Assembly: GCA_934149365.1 (NCBI GenBank)
Contig: CAKPEI010000006.1
Coordinates: forward strand, 1-64,000
DNA from: an uncultured Clostridia bacterium
Lineage (GTDB): Bacteria > Bacillota > Clostridia > TANB77 > CAG-465
Direction: 5' to 3'
DNA length: 64,000 bases
This document shows positions 6,376 through 16,550 of this stretch, piece after piece; positions within the stretch are counted from its first letter, which is position 1, and the number at the start of each line of letters is the position of its first letter. The translations under genes and the position numbers were made by a program. Under the pieces are notes generated by a model. It ran no database searches. It had not been told where the DNA came from and saw only the letters and a list, made by a program, of their open reading frames with translations.

Positions 6376-8087
6376 TGCAAAATATAAAAGAGAAGATTGC
6401 TAGCAAAATAGCAGAAAAATTAGGTAAAAACCAAAATGATATACTTGAAAATATAGAAATTCCAAAAGATAGTAGTATGGGAGATTTTGCTTATCCATGT
6501 TTTAAACTTTCAAAAGAGCTTAGAAAATCACCAGTTATAATTGCAGAAGAACTAAAAGAAAGCGTAGAATTTGGAGATAGTATAAATAAGGTAGAGGTGG
6601 TTTCTGGTTATCTTAATTTCTTTGTCAATAATGAAAAAGTAATTAATGACATAATGAAAGAAATTGTAAATGAAAAAGAAAAATATTTAGAAGCAAGTGA
6701 AGGAAAAGGTAAAAATGTATGTATAGATTACTCTTCTCCTAATATTGCTAAACCTTTTCATATAGGTCACCTTCGTTCAACAGTAATAGGAAACTCGTTA
6801 TATAAAATATATAAAAAATTAGGATATAACGTTATAGGTATAAATCATTTGGGAGATTTTGGTACTCAATTTGGAATGGTTATAGAAGGATATAAAAGAT
6901 GGAAAGATGAGTATAACTTAGAGAAGAACCCTATAAAGTGTCTTGTAGATATATATGTAAGAATAAATGAACTTGCAAAACAAGATGAAACAGTAAAAGA
7001 CCTTGCAAGAGAAAACTTTAGAAAGTTAGAAGAAGGCGAAGAAGAAGTTACTGCTCTTTGGAGCAAGTTTAAAGAACTAAGTTTAGAAGAATACAAGAGA
7101 ATATATAAAATATTGGATGTTGAATTTGACTCATATAATGGTGAAGCTTTCTATAACGATAAAATGGATGAAATTGTTGAAATACTTAAAGATAAGAATT
7201 TACTTGTAGAAAGTCAAGGAGCTATGGTAGTTCCTCTTGAAGGTTACGAAATACCTTGTATGATTTTAAAATCAAATGGTTCTACTACTTATACTACAAG
7301 AGATTTAGCGGCTGCGTTATATAGAAAAAGAGAATACAATTTTGCAAAGAGTTTGTATGTGACTTCATATGAACAATCATTACATTTTGCTCAAATGTTT
7401 AAAGTGGCTGAAAATATTATAGGTAAAGATTATGCACAGAATATGGTACATGTTCCTTTCGGAATGGTACTTGGAAAAGGCGGAAAGAAAATATCTACGA
7501 GAGGTGGAGCAAATTTAACTCTTGAAGAAATTTTAAATGAAGCAATTAGTAAAGCTAAAGAAATATTGGAAGAAAAAGGTAAAGCAAGTGAAAATATAGA
7601 TGAACTTGCAAGACAGATTGGTGTTGGAGCAATTATATTTAATGACCTTAAAAACAATAGAATAAAAGATGAAATATTTAACCTTGATGATATGTTAAAA
7701 TTTGATGGCGAAACAGGACCGTATGTACAATATATGTATGTTAGAACAAATAGTATACTTAATAAAGCAAATTTTGATATTTCAAAAGTGGATGTAAATG
7801 AAATAGACTTTGCTTTACTTAAAGAAAAAGAGGAAGTTGAACTTATAAAAGCACTATCTAAAGTTAAGGAAATAATAAAGAGTGCTGCAAATGAATATGA
7901 ACCTTCAATTGTTACAAGATATATAATAGATATAGCTAGTATGTTTTCTACTTATTACAATGCACATCACATAATCGTAGAGGATAAGAAACTTATGGAA
8001 GCAAGACTTTCTTTGGTATATGCAGTTAATGTTGTGTTAAAAGAATGTTTAGCTCTTCTTGGAATTAGTGCACCAGAGAAGATGTAA
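6375..8087 (+). CDS. argS: Arginyl-tRNA synthetase
   Basis: 570 residues; charges tRNA-Arg in the cytoplasm. Seen: an N-terminal Add-1-like domain (1-85), the class I signature HIGHLRSTVIGN at about 129-140, a KISTRGG segment in the KMSK-equivalent region (about 371), and the DALR-type anticodon-binding C-terminus (YNAHH...LMEARLSLVYAVN). Length is normal for the family. No T-box leader is visible upstream; the gene is coupled to the RNHCP gene. Confidence 0.97.
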   Translation: MQNIKEKIASKIAEKLGKNQNDILENIEIPKDSSMGDFAYPCFKLSKELRKSPVIIAEELKESVEFGDSINKVEVVSGYLNFFVNNEKVINDIMKEIVNEKEKYLEASEGKGKNVCIDYSSPNIAKPFHIGHLRSTVIGNSLYKIYKKLGYNVIGINHLGDFGTQFGMVIEGYKRWKDEYNLEKNPIKCLVDIYVRINELAKQDETVKDLARENFRKLEEGEEEVTALWSKFKELSLEEYKRIYKILDVEFDSYNGEAFYNDKMDEIVEILKDKNLLVESQGAMVVPLEGYEIPCMILKSNGSTTYTTRDLAAALYRKREYNFAKSLYVTSYEQSLHFAQMFKVAENIIGKDYAQNMVHVPFGMVLGKGGKKISTRGGANLTLEEILNEAISKAKEILEEKGKASENIDELARQIGVGAIIFNDLKNNRIKDEIFNLDDMLKFDGETGPYVQYMYVRTNSILNKANFDISKVDVNEIDFALLKEKEEVELIKALSKVKEIIKSAANEYEPSIVTRYIIDIASMFSTYYNAHHIIVEDKKLMEARLSLVYAVNVVLKECLALLGISAPEKM

Positions 8088-8110
8088 GTTATAATATGGG
8101 GGGATATGAT

Positions 8111-8515
8111 ATGAAGAAAAAAGTTGAAGATAATGAACCAATTCCAATTCTTCAAAGTATTGGTACATCGATTGGAGGAATTATAGTTATTGCTTTTGCT
8201 ACTTGGATGATAACGAGTATCCAAAATGGGGAATTAATGGTATATGCAATGCTTTTACCATTTTGGGTAGCAGGTGTTGGATGTACGCTTCAAGGACTAT
8301 TACCAATTGTTTTTCATAAAAATCAAGGGCTGGTTAAGAACATAGGTATTAAAATATATATAGGCGCAGTTTTTTCGTATTGGTTTTTGATACTAATAAT
8401 AGTTGATTATATGGCAATAGTAGATAAAAGCTGGCAAATGCTTATATTTTCACTACTTTTTTGGGTAGTTGGAATATTTGCCCTTGTTATGACTGTAAAG
8501 AAGAGAAAGCAATAA
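8111..8515 (+). CDS. Four-pass membrane protein, unknown function
   Basis: 134 residues with hydrophobic segments at about 18-37, 46-66, 84-104 and 109-128, ending in a basic tail KKRKQ. The ATG at 8111 is preferred over 8096 because GGGGGG (8098-8103) fits as its ribosome site. It lies 23 bp after argS and is probably co-transcribed with it; a large hairpin terminator follows. No family was recognised. Confidence 0.75.
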   Translation: MKKKVEDNEPIPILQSIGTSIGGIIVIAFATWMITSIQNGELMVYAMLLPFWVAGVGCTLQGLLPIVFHKNQGLVKNIGIKIYIGAVFSYWFLILIIVDYMAIVDKSWQMLIFSLLFWVVGIFALVMTVKKRKQ

Positions 8516-8576
8516 ACTTATAATTTTTTAGTATAAAACTAAAAGTAATTATATTAATGTTAAAGATTAATTAGAA

Positions 8577-8672
8577 ATATGAAATAATATGTACTCAGCA
8601 TAAAAATATCACTTTTTTAGTGACTGTTTTGTGGCTGGGTACATTTCATATTTTTAGTTCTTCTTTTTTTTT
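8577..8672 (+). terminator. Large multi-stem terminator before the spoIIIA operon
   Basis: A long imperfect stem runs from 8577 (ATATGAAAT, then ATGTACTCAGC) to GCTGGGTACA and TTTCATAT near 8651. It encloses a small TCACT/AGTGA hairpin, and a T-rich tract follows at 8657-8672. It separates argS from the sporulation genes. Confidence 0.75.
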
Positions 8673-8767
8673 GCCTTTTAGACAATATATTTAAAGTTAC
8701 GGTATATATTTTTACAAAATAGTATATATGTCCTATGGTAATATTTATATCAAAAGAGGGATAGAGT

Positions 8768-9655
8768 ATGGAAGATGTTTTAAATTATATGCCACCTAAT
8801 ATAAAAGAAGTTATGAAGACATTTTTAGGAAATACTGGAATAAATGAAATACGCTTAAGAACGGGAATGCACTTAATACTAAGATTTTATGGCAAAGAAA
8901 TAGTAACAGAATATATAGTAAAAAAAGAAGATATTTTAAATATACTCCTTAGTATATCTAAAAATTCTATATATTCTATTCAAAATGATATAAATAATGG
9001 CTTTTTAACGATTAAAGGGGGACATAGAGTTGGTGTTACCGGTGAAGTGGTACTAGAAGCAGGGAATATAAAGAATATAAAAGAAATATCCTCTATGAAT
9101 ATACGAATAGCAAGAGAGATAAAAGGAGCGGCAAATAAAATAATTCCTTATATAATAAGTGGAAATAACATAAGAAATACGCTAATAGTATCTCCTCCAG
9201 GATGTGGTAAAACCACGATGTTAAGAGATTTGATTAGACAAATTAGTAATTATGGTAAGAATGTAGCTGTTATAGATGAAAGAGGAGAAATAGCATCTGT
9301 ATATAACGGAAAAAATATGTTAGATGTTGGAACTAGAACAGATGTGATGTCTTTTTGCCCTAAGCATATAGGCATTAACTTAGTTACTAGAAGTATGGCT
9401 CCAGATGTTATTGCAACTGATGAAATAGGTAGCATGCAAGATGTAGAAGCAATAAAGGCAGCAACTTTATCAGGTGTAAATCTAATATTTACAATGCATG
9501 GAAAAAGTATAAATGATTTAAGAAAGAATAGAGAAATTATGCAAATTATAGATGATGGATATTTTGACATAATAGTGTTCCTCTCAAATAAAAATGGTGT
9601 GGGAACAGTAGAAAGAGTATTGAAAGGTAAAGGTGAGTTAAGTGCTTGTTGTTAA
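8768..9655 (+). CDS. spoIIIAA: Stage III sporulation protein AA (AAA+ ATPase)
   Basis: 295 residues, the secretion-type ATPase of the SpoIIIA-SpoIIQ channel between mother cell and forespore. Walker A PPGCGKTT at about 142-149; Walker B region IDERGEI at about 170, then a TDEIG box. AGAGGG precedes the ATG. First gene of the spoIIIAA-AH cluster, overlapping spoIIIAB by 14 bp. Confidence 0.95.
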   Translation: MEDVLNYMPPNIKEVMKTFLGNTGINEIRLRTGMHLILRFYGKEIVTEYIVKKEDILNILLSISKNSIYSIQNDINNGFLTIKGGHRVGVTGEVVLEAGNIKNIKEISSMNIRIAREIKGAANKIIPYIISGNNIRNTLIVSPPGCGKTTMLRDLIRQISNYGKNVAVIDERGEIASVYNGKNMLDVGTRTDVMSFCPKHIGINLVTRSMAPDVIATDEIGSMQDVEAIKAATLSGVNLIFTMHGKSINDLRKNREIMQIIDDGYFDIIVFLSNKNGVGTVERVLKGKGELSACC

Positions 9656-10160
9656 ACTGGGTATATGTATAGCAATAGTATTAATATGTACAATTTTAGG
9701 AATGAAAAAATCTAAAAAATATGAAACGAGAGAAAAAGTTATTATAGATTTTATAACTGTTTTTAAATCAATAGAAAATGATATAAAGTATATGCTTATT
9801 TCACTTCCTGATGCACTAGAAAAAGTAAGGCATACATTAAATACTGAGACTAAAGATGTTTTAGGAGCCATATCAGTTTTAATGCTGTCTAACATACAAA
9901 CAAATGATATGAACAAGAAGATAAATGAAGAAATAAATAGCATAAACGAACTTAATTCTTATGATAAAGAAATTATTTATCAAGGAATATCTAACTTAGG
10001 AAAAGCAGATGCAGATACGCAAATAGGTATCATAGATAATACCGTTATAAATCTAAATAACCAATTAAGTGAAGCAAATTCTGAAAAGTTAAAAAACTGT
10101 AAATTGTATAGGACATTAGGAACTGCAGTAGGTCTTATGATAGCGATTGTATTTATATAA
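9642..10160 (+). CDS. spoIIIAB: Stage III sporulation protein AB
   Basis: 172 residues. An N-terminal membrane anchor (about 3-20), a helical body and a hydrophobic C-terminal segment (about 157-172), the GspF-like layout of SpoIIIAB. GTG start at 9642 with AAAGGTGAG upstream, inside the end of spoIIIAA. Confidence 0.85.
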   Translation: MLVVKLGICIAIVLICTILGMKKSKKYETREKVIIDFITVFKSIENDIKYMLISLPDALEKVRHTLNTETKDVLGAISVLMLSNIQTNDMNKKINEEINSINELNSYDKEIIYQGISNLGKADADTQIGIIDNTVINLNNQLSEANSEKLKNCKLYRTLGTAVGLMIAIVFI

Positions 10161-10182
10161 CTTTAGTGAAAGGAGAAAACAT

Positions 10183-10377
10183 ATGAATATAGATTTATTA
10201 TTTAAGATAGCAGGAATAGGCATTTTAGTTGCTGTGCTTAATCAAGTACTTACAAAAGCAGGAAGAGAAGACCAAGCAATGATGACTACTATAACAGGTT
10301 TAGTTATAGTTCTTGCAATTGTAATTCAAGAAATTAGTGGACTATTTAATACAGTAAGAACTGTTTTCAAGCTTTAA
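10183..10377 (+). CDS. spoIIIAC: Stage III sporulation protein AC
   Basis: 64 residues, two membrane segments. NIDLLFKIAGIGILVAVLNQ and the TKAGREDQA linker are characteristic of SpoIIIAC. The ATG at 10183 has AAAGGAG 7 nt upstream; an in-frame upstream Met at 10147 lies inside spoIIIAB and is less likely. Confidence 0.92.
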   Translation: MNIDLLFKIAGIGILVAVLNQVLTKAGREDQAMMTTITGLVIVLAIVIQEISGLFNTVRTVFKL

Positions 10378-10393
10378 AGGAGAAATTGAAAAA

Positions 10394-10778
10394 ATGGAAG
10401 TTCTAAAAATATCAGCCTTTGCAATTATTGCTACAGTATTAATTGTACTTGTAAAGCAGGAGAAAAAAGAAATTGGCGTGGTAATTAGCATTCTTGCTGT
10501 AACTTTAGTAACAATATATGGAATATTGAAATTAGGTGATGTTGTATCTTTAATATACAACCTTACTTCAAAAACTCGGAATAAATGTAAAATATTTTGA
10601 GGTAATCTTAAAGGTCGTTGGAATTGCATATATTGTTGAACTTACTAAAGATGTGTGTATAGATGCAGGTGAAACTGCTTTAGGTAGTAAAGTTGAAATG
10701 ACGGGTAAGATAATGATTGTAGCTATGACTTTGCCCGTTATAACAGGAATAGTTGAGGTTTTAAATAAACTAATATAG
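10394..10778 (+). pseudogene. spoIIIAD: Stage III sporulation protein AD, split by a +1 frameshift
   Basis: The first 61 codons encode the SpoIIIAD N-terminus with membrane segments. The frame then ends at 10598-10600, while the family C-terminus continues in another frame (YFEVILKVVGIAYIVELTKD ... DAGETALGSKVEMTGKI) to the stop at 10776-10778. Removing one base near 10577 (ACTCGGAAT read as ACTGGAAT) restores a 127-residue protein of normal length. Either a true mutation disabling part of the SpoIIIA channel or a sequencing/assembly error; the intact remainder suggests the latter or a very recent event. Confidence 0.85.
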
Positions 10779-10790
10779 AGGAAAAAACAT

Positions 10791-11945
10791 ATGAGTAAGA
10801 ATATAACTAGGTTTTTTATTATACTTGTTTTAGTGTTTTGTATGCTTTTTACGTCAAAACTATATGCTTCTGATTTAATAATAGAAGAAACTGCAAATAC
10901 GCTTAAATTATCTGATATGATAGATAGTTTAAATGAGTATAAGGAAAATTCAGAAATAGGTAAAGAACTAGAATTAGATGATATAGCTCAAAATTTAATA
11001 ACAGGCAAAAATACAGATTATTCTAAAATAATACAGAAAATATTGGACATATTTGCTTCTAATGTTATATCAGTGTTAAAAAATGGTATAGCAATACTTA
11101 TAGTAATAGTATTAATAGGAATTTTTAGTAGTTTAGAATTAGATAAAAGTAGCACGGTAAGTAAGATAACCTTTTTAATAGCATACATAGTTATAGTTAC
11201 CATATTAGCCAATATGTACGTTGGAGTAATAGAAAGTTACAGAAAGACTATAAGTATATTGACTGCAGTTATGCAAACAGTAACACCATTTGTAATGATT
11301 GTAATGGTTTTCTCAGGAGGAATTGTAAGTTCAAATTTAATTCAGCCTATGATTTTATTTATAGCAAGTTTGGTAGGCTTTTTAATAAATTATATTGTAA
11401 TACCTTTTGTTACGATTTCTATTGTTATGAAGATTGTTTCTTCATTTTCGGACAAAGTAAGGCTAAATCGTTTAGGTGACTTATTTTCAAAATCTGGACT
11501 TTGGATAACAAGTGTTGTATTTACTTTGTTTTTGAGTGTTATAAGCGTAAAAGGGAGTATAACAACATCAGTAGATAGTACAGTTATAAAAACTACACAA
11601 ACAGCAGTTTCTAACTTTATACCGGTAGTAGGTAAGTTTGTATCAGATAGTCTAGAAAGCATAATGGGAGCAACTGAAGTTATAGGTAAAACTGCAGGAG
11701 TTATAGGAATAATAGTTATGTGTGTAGTGGCTATAACTCCAATAATACAAATGCTTGTAATATTTTTAGCTCATAAAGTACTAGCAGCTCTTGCAGAAAC
11801 ATTAACGGATAATAAAAATACTATAGGAATAATAGACAGTTTTGCAGAAACATATAAAGTATTATTGGGAATATTAATAGGTGTATTAGCACTTTTTGTA
11901 ATGTCATCAGGGGTACTCATTAAACTTATAGGAAATATAACATAG
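10791..11945 (+). CDS. spoIIIAE: Stage III sporulation protein AE
   Basis: 384 residues with an N-terminal signal-like segment (about 7-26) and seven or so membrane segments from residue 95 on; similar in length to the family. Polytopic component of the SpoIIIA complex in the outer forespore membrane. GAGGAAAAAAC precedes the ATG, 12 bp after spoIIIAD. Confidence 0.92.
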   Translation: MSKNITRFFIILVLVFCMLFTSKLYASDLIIEETANTLKLSDMIDSLNEYKENSEIGKELELDDIAQNLITGKNTDYSKIIQKILDIFASNVISVLKNGIAILIVIVLIGIFSSLELDKSSTVSKITFLIAYIVIVTILANMYVGVIESYRKTISILTAVMQTVTPFVMIVMVFSGGIVSSNLIQPMILFIASLVGFLINYIVIPFVTISIVMKIVSSFSDKVRLNRLGDLFSKSGLWITSVVFTLFLSVISVKGSITTSVDSTVIKTTQTAVSNFIPVVGKFVSDSLESIMGATEVIGKTAGVIGIIVMCVVAITPIIQMLVIFLAHKVLAALAETLTDNKNTIGIIDSFAETYKVLLGILIGVLALFVMSSGVLIKLIGNIT

Positions 11946-11954
11946 GAGGAAGAT

Positions 11955-12482
11955 ATGGAAATTTTAAAATCATTTATAGAACAAATTATATATATTTCAA
12001 TTGTTCTAATTATTATTGAGATTATTATGCCAAAAGGAAATACTAAAAAATATGTATACGTAATATTGTCACTTTTTCTACTTCTTAATATACTATCACC
12101 GGTTGTAAATATATTAAAAGATGTAGATATACAAAATGCTTTAGATAATGTTATTCAAACTGTATCAGGTAATGTACAAACTGAAAGTACTGTAAATGTA
12201 GCTGAATTTACAGAGTACAAGAATACAAAGTTGAAAAAGGAATTAGAGAGTAGGCTTACAAGTGATATTAAGATTAAATTGTTAGAGTTAGATATAGAAG
12301 TTAAAGAGGTTAATGTAAAGGTAGATAAAGATAATAATTTTAAAGGGCTTGAGATTGTAATAGCAAATTTAGAACATTTAGGAGATAATAAAATTTCTAA
12401 AATATCAGAGGCAATAAAAATTGTATCAGTGGCATATTCAATAGATGAAAAAAATGTAATTATATCAGAGGAGGGAAAATAA
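11955..12482 (+). CDS. spoIIIAF: Stage III sporulation protein AF
   Basis: 175 residues: two N-terminal membrane segments (about 9-25 and 32-50), the second ending in LSPVVNILKD, then a soluble alpha/beta domain thought to have a ring-building fold. AGGAGGAAG upstream. It ends at 12482, with spoIIIAG starting at the next base. Confidence 0.9.
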   Translation: MEILKSFIEQIIYISIVLIIIEIIMPKGNTKKYVYVILSLFLLLNILSPVVNILKDVDIQNALDNVIQTVSGNVQTESTVNVAEFTEYKNTKLKKELESRLTSDIKIKLLELDIEVKEVNVKVDKDNNFKGLEIVIANLEHLGDNKISKISEAIKIVSVAYSIDEKNVIISEEGK

Positions 12483-13064
12483 ATGAAAAAGTATTTAGAT
12501 GCACTATGCTCAATGTTTTCTAAAGACAAAGATAAAAAGACTAAAACTCAGAATTTAATATTTTTATTAATTCTTCTTGTATTTACATTAGTTTGTATAA
12601 ATAGCATATACAAAGATAAATCAGTAGAAACAATAGGTAAAGAGAAAATGATAGAAGAAAATAGTAATAAAATAGAACAATCAAGCTATAATGATACTGA
12701 GGAAAATTTAAAAAGTATACTTTCGGAAATTAATGGGGTCAGTGATGTCTCTGTTATGATTACATACTCTAGTGAAGAAAAAATTATTCCTGTATATGAT
12801 GTTAAGGAGGATACTACTGTTGAAGAAAATAGTGATGGTGATGTGTCAAAAACCAGCAAGAAAACAACAACAGAAAAGACAGTGGCTTATGAAGAAAATA
12901 GCGGGAAGAAAACAGCAATAGTTGAAAGTAAAAAAAGCCCTGAAATAATAGGAGCAATAATAGCGGCAAAAGGTGTGGATAGCGCAAGTATAACGAAAAT
13001 TAAAGAAGCTGTATCAAATGCTTTAGATATTCCACTTCACAAAGTAGAAGTATTTTCAAAATAG
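12483..13064 (+). CDS. spoIIIAG: Stage III sporulation protein AG
   Basis: 193 residues: one membrane segment (about 25-42), a linker, then the ring-building motif region ENLKSILSEINGVSDVSVMITY (split by a beta-insertion rich in Thr/Lys/Glu) and GAIIAAKGVDSASITKIKEA. SpoIIIAG forms the large ring of the mother cell-forespore channel. Its ribosome site GAGGG lies in the end of spoIIIAF. Confidence 0.92.
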   Translation: MKKYLDALCSMFSKDKDKKTKTQNLIFLLILLVFTLVCINSIYKDKSVETIGKEKMIEENSNKIEQSSYNDTEENLKSILSEINGVSDVSVMITYSSEEKIIPVYDVKEDTTVEENSDGDVSKTSKKTTTEKTVAYEENSGKKTAIVESKKSPEIIGAIIAAKGVDSASITKIKEAVSNALDIPLHKVEVFSK

Positions 13065-13076
13065 AGGTGATTAAGT

Positions 13077-13664
13077 TTGAAGATAATGAAGAGAAGTCAA
13101 ATAGCAATAATTTCCTTATCGCTTATGGTAATGATAGCAGGCTATGTAAACTACAAATATAATCCAGAAAGAGAAGAGAATTTGGGCAAGTCTGTATATG
13201 TAAATAGTAAAGATGGTTTCATGTATAGCAATGTTAGCATTTATGAAGATAAAGAGGAAAATGCAGGTAAGACTGATGAAGAAACAGCAAATAATTTATA
13301 CAAGCAAAAAGAAGCAAAAGAAACTTTATCTACGTTTAGAGCAAATAGGAATGATATGTTTTCTGAACTTAAGGAAACATATTCTAAAGCAGTTTCAGCT
13401 AATTCTGGTAATGTAGAAAAGCAAGAAGAATATCAAAAAAAATTAAATGAATTAATAAAAAACAAACATGCTATAACAGTGGTTGAAGAGCTGATAAAAT
13501 CTAAAGGTATAGATGATATTGTAATAGTTCCAACAAATGACAATTTGAATGTTATAGTGGCAGATAAAGAGGAAATAACAAAAGAACAAATTGCAATGAT
13601 ACAAAAAGTAATACAAGACGAATTAAAATTCCCCGCAGATAAAATAACGATATCAGTTCCATAA
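13077..13664 (+). CDS. spoIIIAH: Stage III sporulation protein AH
   Basis: 195 residues: membrane anchor at about 8-24, then a soluble domain with a YscJ-like ring-building motif near the C-terminus (VVEELIKSKGIDDIVIV ... VQKV-type helix ... FPADKITISV). It binds SpoIIQ from the other membrane. The TTG start at 13077 is chosen because AGAGGTGA lies 7 nt upstream; an internal ATG at 13086 is possible. Last gene of the cluster. Confidence 0.92.
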   Translation: MKIMKRSQIAIISLSLMVMIAGYVNYKYNPEREENLGKSVYVNSKDGFMYSNVSIYEDKEENAGKTDEETANNLYKQKEAKETLSTFRANRNDMFSELKETYSKAVSANSGNVEKQEEYQKKLNELIKNKHAITVVEELIKSKGIDDIVIVPTNDNLNVIVADKEEITKEQIAMIQKVIQDELKFPADKITISVP

Positions 13665-13669
13665 GAATA

Positions 13670-13699
13670 AATAGTAGTTTTTGCTACTATTATTTTTTT
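13670..13699 (+). terminator. Terminator of the spoIIIA operon
   Basis: AATAGTAG (13670-13677) and CTACTATT (13684-13691) with a T6 loop, followed by a T-run. Confidence 0.85.
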
Positions 13700-13811
13700 G
13701 TTACAGAAAGATTACAAATAAACAAAATTCGCAAAAAATATTGAAAAAAGAAATAATATACAGTAGAATAAAAGCATGAGAAAACAAAAAATAACAAAGG
13801 AGTGAAAATAA

Positions 13812-13961
<150 letters not shown>

Positions 13962-14175
13962 AAAGTATAGCTAGCTTTTTTGCGCTTTAAATAAAAAGTA
14001 AAACAAAAATAAATTAAGGTATAACCATGATATTAAATCATGTAAATATTATACATAGAAAAATATAACAAAAAAAAATACATAAAAGCAATTAAAAACA
14101 ATTGCAAATTTTAAAATAATGTGAAATAATATGTATATGTTAGAAAATTTTTTTCAAAAAAGTAAGGGGAGGTAA

Positions 14176-15370
14176 ATGAAAATGAAAAATCTAAAAAGGA
14201 AAAAGCGGAATATCATTAATAGTATTAGTAATAACAATAATAGTGATGATAATACTAGCCGCAGCAATAATTTTATCACTATCAAATAGTGGAATAATAG
14301 GAAAGGCAAATAAAGCAAAGACAGATACAGACATATCAAATGCAAAAGACTTAGTGGCTATGGCTCATGCAGACTGGATGCTAGATGAGGCAAAGATAAA
14401 GGAGAACGATAATACAATAACATCATTTAGTAATTATGCAGAAAAGAAATTACAAGAAGCAGGATATAAAGTAGGAACTGGAGAAGGAGCATATACAGTA
14501 ACAGAAGATGGAGAAGTATATACAGGTCTAACAGAAACAGCAAGAACAGCAATAAGAGCAGGAATAAAAGTAGGAGATGTAGTAACAGGTTATACAGTGG
14601 CAGCAAATACATATACAACAAGTGGTGAAGAAAATTCATATGATCCGAGTAATAATATAGAAATGAATCCACAAACAGTAGCAGCAAACACAACGCTAAC
14701 ATGGAAATACTTAGGAGTAAATACAAATGGAGAACTAGAGATAATGGCAGATTTAGGAACAACAGCAGTAGCAGATAATACAAAAGTAACATTATCAGGA
14801 AAAGGTGGTTACTTAAAAGGGCCAGATATGTTAAACACAGTATGTAAAGAACTATACTCAGTATCAGGAGTAGGAACAGCAAGAAGTATGAATATAGATG
14901 ATGTAAACAATTTGTTAGGATATATCCCCACATATAACTATACTTATAGTTCTTCTACAATTACATCAGCAATACCGTTAACAATAGGGGAAACAGAAAA
15001 TAAATTGAATAAAAGGATAGGTGCTAGAACAACGCCAGATGGAAAAGACTTAGAAACATATTATGCAGATTGTTATGTTATAAGTAAAACAAGCTCAGCT
15101 ATAAGTAAAGATAAAGTAAGTTTAATATATAATGAAAAAAACGAGTATTGGCTAGCATCTCCTTGTGTAGATATTGATTTAGACAGCGATTATGCATTTT
15201 TCCTTGTACGTCACGTTGGTTCCACTTACGTGAATTCACTCACTACATTTATGTCGGATGGTAGTTCTAGTAACATAATTTGTGCGGTTCGCCCCGTAGT
15301 AAAACTTGATACATCAGTTAAATTAACTAAAGATGCAACTGTTGCAAATACATGGAATATTAGTAAATAA
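14176..15370 (+). pseudogene. DGR target protein 2 (pilin-like N-terminus, drifted variable domain), frameshifted start
   Basis: AGGGGAGG and an ATG at 14176 encode MKMKNLKRK, but the prepilin-type segment (GISLIVLVITIIVMIILAAA) is in the +1 frame. One A too many in the five-A run at 14200-14204 explains it; deleting one restores a continuous protein of about 397 residues. Without correction only an internal GTG (14240) or ATG (14243) could start it, losing half the membrane segment. The rest parallels the paralogue at 44186: YTV repeats, RSMNIDDVNN, YWLASPCV...AVRPVV. It could be a phase-variable switch, a decaying gene or a sequence error. Confidence 0.8.
15151..15299 (+). repeat. DGR variable repeat VR2 (diverged)
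   Basis: Same 149-bp length and frame as the TR with no gaps, and an identical 3' end GCGGTTCGCCCCGTAG, but many differences at non-adenine template positions across the body. It therefore looks like an old target no longer overwritten by this TR, or one fed by another TR. Confidence 0.8.
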
Positions 15371-15410
15371 AATATCAAATGCAGATGTTTTAGTTAACAT
15401 ATTTATATAT

Positions 15411-15453
15411 TTAGTCATGTAGACAAACTCTCTCGTCTACGTGGCTATTTTTT
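15411..15453 (+). terminator. Terminator of DGR target 2
   Basis: TAGTCATGTAGAC (15411-15423) pairs with GTCTACGTGGCTA (15435-15447; two G-U pairs), followed by six T. A shorter relative of the same hairpin follows target 3 at 45355. The rest of 15371-15738 holds the duplicated segment's upstream region and no gene. Confidence 0.88.
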
Positions 15454-16550
15454 CGTCTAGTTTTGTCGTAAATGTAGAAAAATGTTAAAAGGTGTTGCAA
15501 TATAAAATTTTAATATATATAATGCACATATTATTTTTTTATTTAAATTATAAAAGTTTTTTCTAAAAATTTTATTTATTAATATTTAAATCTTATTAGC
15601 TATTTTATTTAAAGTAAATCGTAATATATGTTTGTATTCTATAAGTATCTTGTTTATGTTGAATATTAAGAAGAAATAAAATATCGCCTTGTAGTGTTGA
15701 AATTACAACCATGAGATGATATAATTTAGGAGGAATAGATGAAAAGAAAAAGTAAAAAATTACAATGTGAAGAGGGACTAGATCCTAAAATAGACGTAGT
15801 GTTTAAAACACTATTTGGAAAAAAAGAAAATGAGATATTAATAGAAGATATGTTATCTGGTTTCCTAAATCAAAAAATAAAGTGTAAAAATGTATTAAGA
15901 GAAGCAAGAGTGGGACAGTTAAGGGCAGATGGTAAGTACGGTTCACTAGATGTATTAGTAGAACTAGAGGATGGAACAGAAGTAGATGTAGATATACAAA
16001 TGGGAAGACAAAAAGGTCTGCCAGAAAGAATGATGGCATATGCAAGTTATTTAACATCAGAAAGATTAGAAAAAGCAGATAGATATTCAGAGATAAATCA
16101 AAAGATAATAATGTTTTTAGTAGATTTTAATATGTATCCAGAATTTGAAGGACCAGTACATGAAACAATAACGGTATTTAGAGAAAATACTACAAAAGAG
16201 TTTAGCAAAATGCATAAATACTATGTAGTGGAATTAAATAAAATGGACAAGACCAAATGTAGTGAAGGGACATATAAATGGCTTGCATTTTTAAATCAGA
16301 ATAAGGAGGTATTAAAGGAGATGTCAAAAGATAAATGTATACAAAAAGCAGAAGATGAATTAAAAATATTAGCAGGAGATTGGGAGACAAGAAGAATAGC
16401 AATACTAAGGAAAAGATACATACTAGAAATGGGAACGGCGGAATATGCGGGCTATGAAAGAGGTATTGAAAAAGGAGAAGCAGCAGGGGAAAAAAGAGGC
16501 ATAGATATCGGCATAAAAAAAGGTACAAAACAAGGAATAGAGAAAAACAA
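15448..16550 (+). repeat. Duplicated segment, copy 2
   Basis: Second copy of the block at 3128-4260, starting exactly at the T-run of the target 2 terminator. It includes the TTGCAA-N17-TATAAT promoter-like sequence (15495-15523), without the following hairpin. There is a 12-bp deletion relative to copy 1 near 16510. Confidence 0.75.

Noticed and set aside
8516..8767. Riboswitch or T-box leader before spoIIIAA
   Set aside because: The structure is a long simple stem followed by a T-tract with no T-box or riboswitch motifs; it is best read as a terminator of the argS unit.
14427..14933. 168-residue minus-strand open frame within target 2
   Set aside because: Low-complexity Leu/Tyr antisense shadow of the target gene, with no ribosome site.
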